Assembly: GCA_964019135.1 (NCBI GenBank)
Contig: CAXHSH010001412.1
Location: 104,001 to 168,000 of the forward strand
Origin: Arenicola marina
Lineage: Eukaryota; Annelida; Polychaeta; Arenicolidae
Length of the DNA stretch: 64,000 nt
Direction of reading: 5' to 3'
The notes beneath the pieces were generated by a model. It had not been told where the DNA came from, searched no databases, and worked only from the letters and a program-made list of their open reading frames with translations. Below are positions 37,601 through 50,606 of the stretch, in pieces. The position numbers and the translations under genes are program-made. Numbering within the stretch: position 1 is the first letter of the stretch; each line of letters begins with the position of its first letter.

Positions 37601-39364
37601 ACAAATATAATGTTGCAAAACTAATGTAACAGATTGCGGATACCGCTCTAGAAACACCGAACCCATGATTGCTCAGGTGTCAGTTACCTTCCAGATACAA
37701 TCAAGAGTGACACGTAAGCTTCTGTCATATTAACAGAAGTGTCCAAAATTGCAATTATGCAAACATCTCATAACTGTGAAAACAAGATCGGAGCAAAAAA
37801 AGGCAGGATATAAAGGGTTGCATGATGTCTCCTAGCAGACAGAAGTTGTCAGAGACGGAGCAATCCACAAGAATCCCAAGATGAGGTAAGGTTAAAAGAC
37901 AGGTGAGCTTGGATGGCAATGGCAGACAAATTTAATATGATTCTTCTGAATGGTCTTTGAATGACCATCGTGGCGAATAAATTACATCGTTGGAATGAGT
38001 CAATGTGGCAACGCATCAGCATATATCGTTGAGGAGATTAAGACAAGCTACATTGGCATCAGAGCAAGTCTGATCAAGTTGTAATGGAAACGGGTAAGGA
38101 ACTATCCACAGGAATTACAGTGAAAGACATTAATGGAAACTGTACTTGGTGAAAACCGCGTAACGCCAGAAGCATACCAGAAATGGAAATAACCAGGACA
38201 TTGAAACGACTTGTTCTCGCATTATGCATCGGTGGATGACGGATAAGCAAGAATACGTATTTGAGACGAAGAATAGTTGCACATGACCGGGTTTAAAGAA
38301 GGATAAAAAGAATCTAAGATTGGTGTCATGATACAAAATACATGAAATTTATCAAGGACAGAGATCAAGAGCATTTACACAAGAACGGTTTGATTGACGA
38401 ATATGTGGAAAGACATAGGCGAGAGACGTCTAAAGTTCATTGTATGAATGCAGAGTTGCAGAGTAGAGCCAAAAGTGATTAAGAAAGTGAAAAGCTGTCA
38501 ATCGTATATACAATCAAGAGTGACACGTAAGCTTCTGTCATATTAACAGACGTGGCCCAAATTGCAATTATGCAAACATCTCATAACTGTGAAAACAAGA
38601 TCGGAGCAAAAAAGGCAGGATATAAAGGGTTGCATGATGTCTCCTAGCAGACAGAAGTTGTCAGAGACGGAGCCATCCACAAGAATCCCAAGATGAGGTA
38701 AGGTTAAACGACAGGTGAGCTTGGATGGCAATGACAGACAAATTTAATATGATTCTTCTGAATGGTCTTGGAATGACTATCGTGCATATATCGTTGAGGA
38801 GATTAAGACAAGCTACATTGGCATCAGAGCAAGTCTGATCAAGTTGTGATGGAAACGGGTAAGGAACTATCCACAGGAATTACACTGCAAGACATTAATG
38901 GAAACTGTACTCGGTGAACTCCGCGTAAAGCCACAAGCTTAACAGAAATGGGAATAACTGGGAAATTGAGACTAATTGTTTCCGCATTGTGCATCGGTGG
39001 ATGACGGATAAGCAATAACACGTATTTGAGGCGAAGAATAGTTGCACATGACCGGTTGTAAAGAAGGATAAAAAGAATCTATGATTGGTGTCATGATACA
39101 AAATATATGAAATTTATCAAGGACAGGGATCAAGAGCATTTACAAAAGAACGGTTTGATTGACGAATATGTGGAAAGACATAGGCGAAAGACGTCTAAAA
39201 TTCATTGTATGAATGCAGAGCTGCAGAGTATAGCTAAAAGTGATTAAGAAAGTGAAAAGCTGTCAAGAAGGGACAACTAGAGCGCCATCATTCACCCGTT
39301 TGGAGAGAAAGCTAGAGAGAACAAAAATGTATTTCTGACATTTTTTCGATGGAAACCGGGCGAA
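37601..39364 (+). repeat. M32, type C composite monomer (1764 bp)
   Basis: An M30-like A head runs to coordinate 900 (38500), switching to B-type sequence in its last bases (AGAAAGTGAAAAGCTGTCA). A 7-nt filler follows, then a B unit from coordinate 95 to the end. The join removes about 100 bp from the first monomer end and 94 bp from the next start. Confidence 0.92.
38501..38507 (+). other. Filler at the C-type junction
   Basis: ATCGTAT lies between coordinate 900 of an A-type unit and coordinate 95 of a B-type unit and matches neither neighbour. The identical filler recurs in the other C units at 42218, 44980, 48743, 52491 and 56255, so all six descend from one join. Confidence 0.85.
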
Positions 39365-40317
39365 ACAAATATAATGTTGCAAAACTAATGTAACAGATTG
39401 CGGATACCGCCCTAGAAACACCCAACCAATGATTGCTCAGGTGTCAGTTACCTTCCAGATACAATCAAGAGTGACACGTAAGCTTCTGTCATATTAACAG
39501 AAGTGTCCAAAATTGCAATTATGCAAACATCTCATAACTGTGAAAACAAGATCGGATCAAAAAAAGGCAGGATATAAAGGGTTGCATGATGTCTCCTAGC
39601 AGACAGAAGTTGTCAGAGACGGAGCCATCCACAAGAATCCCAAGATGAGGTAAGGTTAAACGACAGGTGAGCTTGGATGGCAATGACAGACAAATTTAAT
39701 ATGATTCTTCTGAATGGTCTTGGAATGACTATTGTGCATATATCGTTGAGGAGATTAAGACAAGCTACATTGGCATCAGAGCAAGTCTGATCAAGTTGTA
39801 ATGGAAACGGGTAAGGAACTATCCACAGGAATTACACTGCAAGACATTAATGGAAACTGTACTCGGTGAACTCCGCGTAAAGCCACAAGCTTATCAGAAA
39901 TGGGAATAACTGGGAAATTGAGACTAATTGTTTCCGCATTGTGCATCGGTGGATGACGGATAAGCAATGACACGTATTTGAGACGAAGAATAGTTGCACA
40001 TGACCGGTTGTAAAGAAGGATAAAAAGAATCTATGATTGGTGTCATGATACAAAATATATGAAATTTATCAAGGACAGGGATCAAGAGCATTTACAAATG
40101 AACGGTTTGATTGACGAATATGTGGAAAGACATAGGCGAAAGACGTCTAAAATTCATTGTATGAATGCAGAGCTGCAGAGTAGAGCCAAAAGTGATTAAG
40201 AACCCGAAAAGCGGTCAAGAATGGACAACTAGAGCGCCATCATTCACCCGTTTGGAGAGAAAGCTGGAGAGAACAAAAATGTTTTTTTTGACATTTTTTC
40301 GATGGAAACCAGGCGAA
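39365..40317 (+). repeat. M33, solo type B monomer (953 bp)
   Basis: Close to M27 (CAAGCTTATCAG, GACTATTGTGC, ACAAATGAACGG). AGCAATGACACG near 39963 is private. It is followed by a K-type A unit exactly as M27 is. Confidence 0.92.
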
Positions 40318-41317
40318 ACAAATATAATGTTGTAAAACTAATGCAACAGATTGCGGATACCGCCCTAGAAACACCCAAGCAATGATTGCTCAGGTGTCAG
40401 TTACCTTCCAGATACAATCAAGAGTGACACGTAAGCTTCTGTCATATTAACAGAAGTGTCCAAAATTGCAATTATGCAAACATCTCATAAGTGTGAAAAC
40501 AATATCGGAGCAAAAAAAGTCAGGATATAAAGGGTTGCATGATGTCTCCTAGCAGACAGAAGTTGTCAGAGACGGAGCCATCCACAAGAATCCCAAGATG
40601 AGGTAAGGTTAAAAGACAGGTGAGCTTGGATGGCAATGGCAGACAAATTTAATATGATTCTTCTGAATGGTCTTTGAATGACCATCGTGGCGAATAAATT
40701 ACATCGTCGGAATGAGTCAATGTGGCAACGCATCAGCATATATCGTTGAGGAGATTAAGACAAGCTACATTGGCATCAGAGCAAGTCTGATCAAGTTGTA
40801 ATGGAAACGGGTAAGGAACTATCCACAGGAATTACAGTGAAAGACATTAATGGAAACTGTACTTGGTGAAAACCGCGTAACGCCAGAAGCATACCAGAAA
40901 TGGAAATAACCAGGACATTGAGACGACTTGTTCTCGCATTATGCATCGGTGGATGACGGATAAGCAAGAATACGTATTTGAGACGAAGAATAGTTGCACA
41001 TGACCGGGTTTAAAGAAGGATAAAAAGAATCTATGATTGGTGTCATGATACAAAATACATGAAATTTATCATGGACAGAGATCAAGAGCATTTACACAAG
41101 AACGGTTTGATTGACGAATATGTGGAAAGACATAGGCGAGAGACGTCTAAAGTTCATTGTATGAATGCAGAGTTGCAGAGTAGAGCCAAAAGTGATTAAG
41201 AACCTGAAAAGCGGTCAAGAATGGACAACTAGAGCGCCATCATTCACCCGTTTGGAGAGAAAGCTAGAGAGAACAAAAATGTTTTTTTTGACATTTTTTC
41301 GACGGAAACCAGGCGAA
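40318..41317 (+). repeat. M34, type A monomer, K head with M29-like tail (1000 bp)
   Basis: The head matches M28 (TTGTAAAAC, CCAAGCAATG, CATAAGTGTG); the tail has TATCATGGAC and TTCGACGGAA as in M29 and M31. A mosaic whose switch lies in the last 300 bp. Confidence 0.9.
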
Positions 41318-43081
41318 ACAAATATAATGTTGCAAAACTAATGTAACAGATTGCGGATACCGCTCTAGAAACACCGAACCCATGATTGCTCAGGTGTCAG
41401 TTACCTTCCAGATACAATCAAGAGTGACACGTAAGCTTCTGTCATATTAACAGAAGTGTCCAAAATTGCAATTATGCAAACATCTTATAACTGTGAAAAC
41501 AAGATCGGAGCAAAAAAAGGCAGGATATAAAGGGTTGCATGATGTCTCCTAGCAGACAGAAGTTGTCAGAGACGGAGCAATCCACAAGAATCCCAAGATG
41601 AGGTAAGGTTAAAAGACAGGTGAGCTTGGATGGCAATGGCAGACAAATTTAATATGATTCTTCTGAATGGTCTTTGAATGACCATCGTGGCGAATAAATT
41701 ACATCGTTGGAATGAGTCAATGTGGCAACGCATCAGCATATATCGTTGAGGAGATTAAGACAAGCTACATTGGCATCAGAGCAAGTCTGATCAAGTTGTA
41801 ATGGAAACGGGTAAGGAACTATCCACAGGAATTACAGTGAAAGACATTAATGGAAACTGTACTTGGTGAAAACCGCGTAACGCCAGAAGCATACCAGAAA
41901 TGGAAATAACCAGGACATTGAAACGACTTGTTCTCGCATTATGCATCGGTGGATGACGGATAAGCAAGAATACGTATTTGAGACGAAGAATAGTTGCACA
42001 TGACCGGGTTTAAAGAAGGATAAAAAGAATCTAAGATTGGTGTCATGATACAAAATACATGAAATTTATCAAGGACAGAGATCAAGAGCATTTACACAAG
42101 AACGGTTTGATTGACGAATATGTGGAAAGACATAGGCGAGAGACGTCTAAAGTTCATTGTATGAATGCAGAGTTGCAGAGTAGAGCCAAAAGTGATTAAG
42201 AAAGTGAAAAGCTGTCAATCGTATATACAATCAAGAGTGACACGTAAGCTTCTGTCATATTAACAGACGTGGCCCAAATTGCAATTATGCAAACATCTCA
42301 TAACTGTGAAAACAAGATCGGAGCAAAAAAGGCAGGATATAAAGGGTTGCATGATGTCTCCTAGCAGACAGAAGTTGTCAGAGACGGAGCCATCCACAAG
42401 AATCCCAAGATGAGGTAAGGTTAAACGACAGGTGAGCTTGGATGGCAATGACAGACAAATTTAATATGATTCTTCTGAATGGTCTTGGAATGACTATCGT
42501 GCATATATCGTTGAGGAGATTAAGACAAGCTACATTGGCATCAGAGCAAGTCTGATCAAGTTGTGATGGAAACGGGTAAGGAACTATCCACAGGAATTAC
42601 ACTGCAAGACATTAATGGAAACTGTACTCGGTGAACTCCGCGTAAAGCCACAAGCTTAACAGAAATGGGAATAACTGGGAAATTGAGACTAATTGTTTCC
42701 GCATTGTGCATCGGTGGATGACGGATAAGCAATAACACGTATTTGAGGCGAAGAATAGTTGCACATGACCGGTTGTAAAGAAGGATAAAAAGAATCTATG
42801 ATTGGTGTCATGATACAAAATATATGAAATTTATCAAGGACAGGGATCAAGAGCATTTACAAAAGAACGGTTTGATTGACGAATATGTGGAAAGACATAG
42901 GCGAAAGACGTCTAAAATTCATTGTATGAATGCAGAGCTGCAGAGTATAGCTAAAAGTGATTAAGAAAGTGAAAAGCTGTCAAGAAGGGACAACTAGAGC
43001 GCCATCATTCACCCGTTTGGAGAGAAAGCTAGAGAGAACAAAAATGTATTTCTGACATTTTTTCGATGGAAACCAGGCGAA
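41318..43081 (+). repeat. M35, type C composite monomer (1764 bp)
   Basis: M30-like head (ACCGCTCTAG, CGTTGGAATGAG, ATCTAAGATTGG), filler at 42218-42224, B tail with TTGAGGCGAAG near 42744 and AGAGTATAGC near 42943, as in M32 and M37. Confidence 0.92.
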
Positions 43082-44081
43082 ACAAATATAATGTTGCAAA
43101 ACTAATGCAACAGATTGCGGATACCGCCCTAGAAACACCCAACCAATGATTGCTCAGGTGTCAGTTACCTTCCAGATACAATCAAGAGTGACACGTAAGC
43201 TTCTGTCATATTAACAGAGGTGTCCAAAATTGCAATTATGCAAACATCTCATAACTGTGAAAACAAGATCGGATCAAAAAAAGGCAGGATATAAAGGGTT
43301 GCATGATGTCTCCTAGCAGACAGAAGTTGTCAGAAACGGAGCCATTCACAAGAATCCCAAGATGAGGTAAGGTTAAAAGACAGGTGAGCTTGGATGGCAA
43401 TGGCAGACAAATTTAATATGATTCTTCTGAATGGTCTTTGAAAGACCATCGTGGCGAATAAATTACATCGTCGGAATGAGTCAATGTGGCAACGCATCAG
43501 CATATATCGTTGAGGAGATTAAGACAAGCTACATTGGCATCAGAGCAAGTCTGATCAAGTTGTAATGGAAACGGGTAAGGAACTATCCACAGGAATTACA
43601 GTGAAAGACATTACTGGAAACTGTACTTGGTGAAAACCGCGTAACGCCAGAAGCATACCAGAAATGGAAATAACCAGGACATTGAAACGACTTGTTCTCG
43701 CATTATGCATCGGTGGATGACGGATAAGCAAGAATACGTATTTGAGACGAAGAATAGTTGCACATGACCGGGTTTAAAGAAGGATAAAAAGAATCTATGA
43801 TTGGTGTCATGATACAAAATACATGAAATTTATCATGGACAGAGATCAAGAGCATTTACACAAGAACGGTTTGATTGACGAATATGTGGAAAGACATAGG
43901 CGAGAGACGTCTAAAGTTCATTGTATGAATGCAGAGTTGCAGAGTAGAGCCAAAAGTGATTAAGAACCTGAAAAGCGGTCAAGAATGGACAACTAGAGCG
44001 CCATCATTCACCCGTTTGGAGAGAAAGCTAGAGAGAACAAAAATGTTTTTTTTGACATTTTTTCGACGGAAACCAGGCGAA
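43082..44081 (+). repeat. M36, type A monomer (1000 bp)
   Basis: The head has AACTAATGCAAC and ACAGAGGTGTCC near 43216; the body has GAAAGACC and ATTACTGG; the end is TTCGACGGAA. The head is shared with M38. Confidence 0.93.
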
Positions 44082-45843
44082 ACAAATATAATGTTGCAAA
44101 ACTAATGTAACAGATTGCGGATACCGCTCTAGAAACACCGAACCCATGATTGCTCAGGTGTCAGTTACCTTCCAGATACAATCAAGAGTGACACGTAAGC
44201 TTCTGTCATATTAACAGAAGGGTCCAAAATTGCAATTATGCAAACATCTTATAACTGTGAAAACAAGATCGGAGCAAAAAAAGGCAGGATATAAAGGGTT
44301 GCATGATGTCTCCTAGCAGACAGAAGTTGTCAGAAACGGAGCCATCCACAAGAATCCCAAGATGAGGTAAGGTTAAAAGACAGGTGAGCTTGGATGGCAA
44401 TGGCAGACAAATTTAATATGATTCTTCTGAATGGTCTTTGAATGACCATCGTGGCGAATAAATTACATCGTTGGAATGAGTCAATGTGGCAACGCATCAG
44501 CATATATCGTTGAGGAGATTAAGACAAGCTACATTGGCATCAGAGCAAGTCTGATCAAGTTGTAATGGAAACGGGTAAGGAACTATCCACAGGAATTACA
44601 GTGAAAGACATTAATGGAAACTGTACTTGGTGAAAACCGCGTAATGCCAGAAGCATACCAGAAATGGAAATAACCAGGACATTGAAACGACTTGTTCTCG
44701 CATTATGCATCGGTGGATGACGGATAAGCAAGAATACGTATTTGAGACGAAGAATAGTTGCACATGACCGGGTTTAAAGAAGGATAAAAAGAATCTAAGA
44801 TTGGTGTCATGATACAAAATACATGAAATTTATCAAGGACAGAGATCAAGAGCATTTACACAAGAACGGTTTGATTGACGAATATGTGGAAAGACAGGCG
44901 AAAGACGTCTAAAGTTCATTGTATGATCGCAGAGTTGCAGAGTAGAGCCAAAAGTGATTAAGAAAGTGAAAAGCTGTCAATCGTATATACAATCAAGAGT
45001 GACACGTAAGCTTCTGTCATATTAACAGACGTGGCCCAAATTGCAATTATGCAAACATCTCATAACTGTGAAAACAAGATCGGAGCAAAAAAGGCAGGAT
45101 ATAAAGGGTTGCATGATGTCTCCTAGCAGACAGAAGTTGTCAGAGACGGAGCCATCCACAAGAATCCCAAGATGAGGTAAGGTTAAACGACAGGTGAGCT
45201 TGGATGGCAATGACAGACAAATTTAATATGATTCTTCTGAATGGTCTTGGAATGACTATCGTGCATACATCGTTGAGGAGATTAAGACAAGCTACATTGG
45301 CATCAGAGCAAGTCTGATCAAGTTGTGATGGAAACGGGTAAGGAACTATCCACAGGAATTACACTGCAAGACATTAATGGAAACTGTACTCGGTGAACTC
45401 CGCGTAAAGCCACAAGCTTAACAGAAATGGGAATAACTGGGAAATTGAGACTAATTGTTTCCGCATTGTGCATCGGTGGATGACGGATAAGCAATAACAC
45501 GTATTTGAGGCGAAGAATAGTTGCACATGACCGGTTGTAAAGAAGGATAAAAAGAATCTATGATTGGTGTCATGATACAAAATATATGAAATTTATCAAG
45601 GACAGGGATCAAGAGCATTTACAAAAGAACGGTTTGATTGACGAATATGTGGAAAGACATAGGCGAAAGACGTCTAAAATTCATTGTATGAATGCAGAGC
45701 TGCAGAGTATAGCTAAAAGTGATTAAGAAAGTGAAAAGCTGTCAAGAAGGGACAACTAGAGCGCCATCATTCACCCGTTTGGAGAGAAAGCTAGAGAGAA
45801 CAAAAATGTATTTCTGACATTTTTTCGATGGAAACCAGGCGAA
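44082..45843 (+). repeat. M37, type C composite monomer (1762 bp)
   Basis: C unit with filler at 44980-44986. The 2-bp shortening GAAAGACAGGCG near 44890 and GTATGATCGC near 44921 are private. Confidence 0.92.
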
Positions 45844-46842
45844 ACAAATATAATGTTGCAAAACTAATGCAACAGATTGCGGATACCGCCCTAGAAACAC
45901 CCAACCAATGATTGCTCAGGTGTCAGTTACCTTCCAGATACAATCAAGAGTGACACGTAAGCTTCTGTCATATTAACAGAGGTGTCCAAAATTGCAATTA
46001 TGCAAACATCTCATAACTGTGAAAACAAGATCGGATCAAAAAAAGGCAGGATATAAAGGGTTGCATGATGTCTCCTAGCAGACAGAAGTTGTCAGAAACG
46101 GAGCCATCCACAAGAATCCCAAGATGAGGTAAGGTTAAAAGACAGGTGAGCTTGGATGGCAATGGCAGACAAATTTAATATGATTCTTCTGAATGGTCTT
46201 TGAAAGACCATCGTGGCGAATAAATTACATCGTCGGAATGAGTCAATGTGGCAACGCATCAGCATATATCGTTGAGGAGATTAAGACAAGCTACATTGGC
46301 ATCAGAGCAAGTCTGATCAAGTTGTAATGGAAACGGGTAAGGAACTATCCACAGGAATTACAGTGAAAGACATTACTGGAAACTGTACTCGGTGAACTCC
46401 GCGTAAAGCCACAAGCTTAACAGAAATGGGAATAACTGGGAAATTGAGACTAATTGTTTCCGCATTGTGCATCGGTGGATGACGGATAAGCAATAACACG
46501 TATTTGAGGCGCAGAATAGTTGCACATGACCGGTTGTAAAGAAGGATAAAAAGAATCTATGATTGGTGTCATGATACAAAATATATGAAATTTATCAAGG
46601 ACAGGGATCAAGAGCATTTACAAAAGAACGGTTTGATTGACGAATATGTGGAAAGACATAGGCGAAAGACGTCTAAAATTCATTGTATGAATGCAGAGCT
46701 GCAGAGTAGAGCTAAAAGTGATTAAGAAAGTGAAAAGCTGTCAAGAAGGGACAACTAGAGCGCCATCATTCACCCGTTTGGAGAGAAAGCTAGAGAGAAC
46801 AAAAATGTATTTCTGACATTTTTTCGATGGAAACCAGGCGAA
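45844..46842 (+). repeat. M38, A/B recombinant monomer (999 bp)
   Basis: The first half matches M36 (ACAGAGGTGTCC, GAAAGACC, ATTACTGG near 46375). The second half is pure B from ACTCGGTGAACTCC near 46388. It keeps the 47-bp segment, being type A there. The switch lies between about 46376 and 46390 with the reading continuous across it. Confidence 0.92.
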
Positions 46843-47842
46843 ACAAATATAATGTTGCAAAACTAATGTAACAGATTGCGGATACCGCCCTAGAAACACC
46901 CAACCAATGATTGCTCAGGTGTCAGTTACCTTCCAGATACAATCAAGAGTGACACGTAAGCTCCTGTCATATTAACAGAAGTGTCCAAAATTGCAATTAT
47001 GCAAACATCTCATAACTGTGAAAACAAGATCGGATCAAAAAAAGGCAGGATATAAAGGGTTGCATGATGTCTCCTAGCAGACAGAAGTTGTCAGAGACGG
47101 AGCCATCCACAAGAATCCCAAGATGAGGTAAGGTTAAAAGACAGGTGAGCTTGGATGGCAACGGCAGACAAATTTAATATGATTCTTCTGAATGGTCTTT
47201 GAATGACCATCGTGGCGAATAAATTACATCGTCGGAATGAGTCAATGTGGCAACGCATCAGCATATATCGTTGAGGAGATTAAGACAAGCTACATTGGCA
47301 TCAGAGTAAGTCTGATCAAGTTGTAATGAAAACGGGTAAGGAACTATCCACAGGAATTACAGTAAAAGACATTAATGGAAACTGTACTTGGTGAAAACCG
47401 CGTAACGCCAGAAGCATACCAGAAATGGAAATAACCAGGACATTGAGACGACTTGTTCTCGCATTATGCATCGGTGGATGACGGAGAAGCAAGAATACGT
47501 ATTTGAGACGAAGAATAGTTGCACATGACCGGGTTTAAAGAAGGATAAAAAGAATCTATGATTGGTGTCATGATACAAAATACATGAAATTTATCAAGGA
47601 CAGAGATCAAGAGCATTTACACAAGAACGGTTTGATTGACGAATATGTGGAAAGACATAGGCGAGAGACGTCTAAAGTTCATTGTATGAATGCAGAGTTG
47701 CAGAGTAGAGCCAAAAGTGATTAAGAACCTGAAAAGCGGTCAAGAATGGACAACTAGAGCGCCATCATTCACCCGTTTGGAGAGAAAGCTGGAGAGAACA
47801 AAAATGTTGTTTTTGACATTTTTTCGATGGAAACCAGGCGAA
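46843..47842 (+). repeat. M39, type A monomer, subfamily L (1000 bp)
   Basis: Subfamily L markers: AAGCTCCTGTC near 46959, GTAATGAAAACGGG near 47322 and GACGGAGAAGC near 47481. It ends AAAAATGTTGTTTTTGAC. Confidence 0.92.
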
Positions 47843-49606
47843 ACAAATATAATGTTGTAAAACTAATGCAACCGATTGCGGATACCGCCCTAGAAACACC
47901 CAACCAATGATTGCTCAGGTGTCAGTTACCTTCCAGATACAATCAAGAGTGACACGTAAGCTTCTGTCATATTAACAGAAGTGTCCAAAATTGCAATTAT
48001 GCAAACATCTCATAAGTGTGAAAACAATATCGGAGCAAAAAAAGTCAGGATATAAAGGGTTGCATGATGTCTCCTAGCAGACAGAAGTTGTCAGAGACGG
48101 AGCCATCCACAAGAATCCCAAGATGAGGTAAGGTTAAAAGACAGGTGAGCTTGGATGGCAATGGCAGACAAATTTAATATGATTCTTCTGAATGGTCTTT
48201 GAATGACCATCGTGGCGAATAAATTACATCGTCGGAATGAGTCAATGTGGCAACGCATCAGCATATATCGTTGAGGAGATTAAGGCAAGCTACATTGGCA
48301 TCAGAGCAAGTCTGATCAAGTTGTAATGGAAACGGGTAAGGAACTATCCACAGGAATTACAGTGAAAGACATTACTGGAAACTGTACTTGGTGAAAACCG
48401 CGTAACGCCAGAAGCATACCAGAAATGGAAATAACCAGGACATTGAGACGACTTGTTCTCGCATTATGCATCGGTGGATGACGGATAAGCAAGAATACGT
48501 ATTTGAGACGAAGAATAGTTGCACATGACCGGCTTTAAAGAAGGATAAAATGAATCTATGATTGGTGTCATGATACAAAATACATGAAATTTATCAAGGA
48601 CAGAGATCAAGAGCATTTACACAAGAACGGTTTGATTGACGAATATGTGGAAAGACATAGGCGAGAGACGTCTAAAGTTCATTGTATGAATGCAGAGTTG
48701 CAGAGTAGAGCCAAAAGTGATTAAGAAAGTGAAAAGCTGTCAATCGTATATACAATCAAGAGTGACACGTAAGCTTCTGTCATATTAACAGACGTGGCCC
48801 AAATTGCAATTATGCAAACATCTCATAACTGTGAAAACAAGATCGGAGCAAAAAAGGCAGGATATAAAGGGTTGCATGATGTCTCCTAGCAGACAGAAGT
48901 TGTCAGAGACGGAGCCATCCACAAGAATCCCAAGATGAGGTAAGGTTAAACGACAGGTGAGCTTGGATGGCAATGACAGACAAATTTAATATGATTCTTC
49001 TGAATGGTCTTTGAATGACTATCGTGCATATATCGTTGAGGAGATTAAGACAAGCTACATTGGCATCAGAGCAAGTCTGATCAAGTTGTGATGGAAACGG
49101 GTAAGGAACTATCCACAGGAATTACACTGCAAGACATTAATGGAAACTGTACTCGGTGAACTCCGCGTAAAGCCACAAGCTTAACAGAAATGGGAATAAC
49201 TGGGAAATTGAGACTAATTGTTTCCGCATTGTGCATCGGTGGATGACGGATAAGCAATAACACGTATTTGAGGCGCAGAATAGTTGCACATGACCGGTTG
49301 TAAAGAAGGATAAAAAGAATCTATGATTGGTGTCATGATACAAAATATATGAAATTTATCAAGGACAGGGATCAAGAGCATTTACAAAAGAACGGTTTGA
49401 TTGACGAATATGTGGAAAGACATAGGCGAAAGACGTCTAAAATTCATTGTATGAATGCAGAGCTGCAGAGTAGAGCTAAAAGTGATTAAGAAAGTGAAAA
49501 GCTGTCAAGAATGGACAACTAGAGCGCCATCATTCACCCGTTTGGAGAGAAAGCTAGAGAGAACAAAAATGTATTTCTGACATTTTTTCGATGGAAACCA
49601 GGCGAA
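47843..49606 (+). repeat. M40, type C composite monomer (1764 bp)
   Basis: K-type head (TTGTAAAAC, CATAAGTGTG), filler at 48743-48749, B tail with TTGAGGCGCAG near 49268. Confidence 0.92.
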
Positions 49607-50606
49607 ACAAATATAATGTTGCAAAACTAATGTAACAGATTGCGGATACCGCCCTAGAAACACCCAACCAATGATTGCTCAGGTGTCAGTTACCTTCCAG
49701 ATACAATCAAGAGTGACACGTAAGCTCCTGTCATATTAACAGAAGTGTCCAAAATTGCAATTATGCAAACATCTCATAACTGTGAAAACAAGATCGGATC
49801 AAAAAAAGGCAGGATATAAAGGGTTGCATGATGTCTCCTAGCAGACAGAAGTTGTCAGAGACGGAGCCATCCACAAGAATCCCAAGATGAGGTAAGGTTA
49901 AAAGACAGGTGAGCTTGGATGGCAATGGCAGACAAATTTAATATGATTCTTCTGAATGGTCTTTGAATGACCATCGTGGCGAATAAATTACATCGTCGGA
50001 ATGAGTCAATGTGGCAACGCATCAGCATATATCGTTGAGGAGATTAAGACAAGCTACATTGGCATCAGAGCAAGTCTGATCAAGTTGTAATGAAAACGGG
50101 TAAGGAACTATCCACAGGAATTACAGTGAAAGACATTAATGGAAACTGTACTTGGTGAAAACCGCGTAACGCCAGAAGCATACCAGAAATGGAAATAACC
50201 AGGACATTGAGACGACTAGTTCTCGCATTATGCATCGGTGGATGACGGAGAAGCAAGAATACGTATTTGAGACGAAGAATAGTTGCACATGACCGGGTTT
50301 AAAGAAGGATAAAAAGAATCTATGATTGGTGTCATGATACAAAATACATGAAATTTATCAAGGACAGAGATCAAGAGCATTTACACAAGAACGGTTTGAT
50401 TGACGAATATGTGGAAAGACATAGGCGAGAGACGTCTAAAGTTCATTGTATGAATGCAGAGTTGGAGAGTAGAGCCAAAAGTGATTAAGAACCTGAAAAG
50501 CGGTCAAGAATGGACAACTAGAGCGCCATCATTCACCCGTTGGGAGAGAAAGCTGGAGAGAACAAAAATGTTTTTTTTGACATTTTTTCGATGGAAACCA
50601 GGCGAA
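49607..50606 (+). repeat. M41, type A monomer, subfamily L (1000 bp)
   Basis: AAGCTCCTGTC, GTAATGAAAACGG, GACGGAGAAGC and AGTTGGAGAGTAG; CGACTAGTTC near 50213 is private. Confidence 0.93.

Larger units (their letters stand above)
34601..38484 (+). repeat. 2-kb dimer alternation, M29-M30 and M31-M32 head
   Basis: Two alternating A subtypes. M29 and M31 share ATTACTGGAAAC, TATCATGGAC and TTCGACGGAA. M30 and the head of M32 share ACCGCTCTAG, GAACCCATG, GAGCAATCC, CGTTGGAATG and ATCTAAGATTGG. The second dimer runs into the C-type junction at 38501. Confidence 0.88.
36601..39364 (+). repeat. Higher-order repeat block III, copy 1 (A + C, 2764 bp)
   Basis: M31 plus M32. Blocks of the same composition recur at 40318-43081 (2764 bp), 43082-45843 (2762 bp) and 46843-49606 (2764 bp). 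Confidence 0.88.
40318..43081 (+). repeat. Higher-order repeat block III, copy 2 (A + C, 2764 bp)
   Basis: M34 plus M35; the same length as 36601-39364. Confidence 0.88.
43082..45843 (+). repeat. Higher-order repeat block III, copy 3 (A + C, 2762 bp)
   Basis: M36 plus M37, two bases shorter than the other copies because of a loss near 44895. Confidence 0.88.
46843..49606 (+). repeat. Higher-order repeat block III, copy 4 (A + C, 2764 bp)
   Basis: M39 plus M40. Relative to the later 3764-bp blocks it lacks the middle K-type A unit. Confidence 0.87.
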
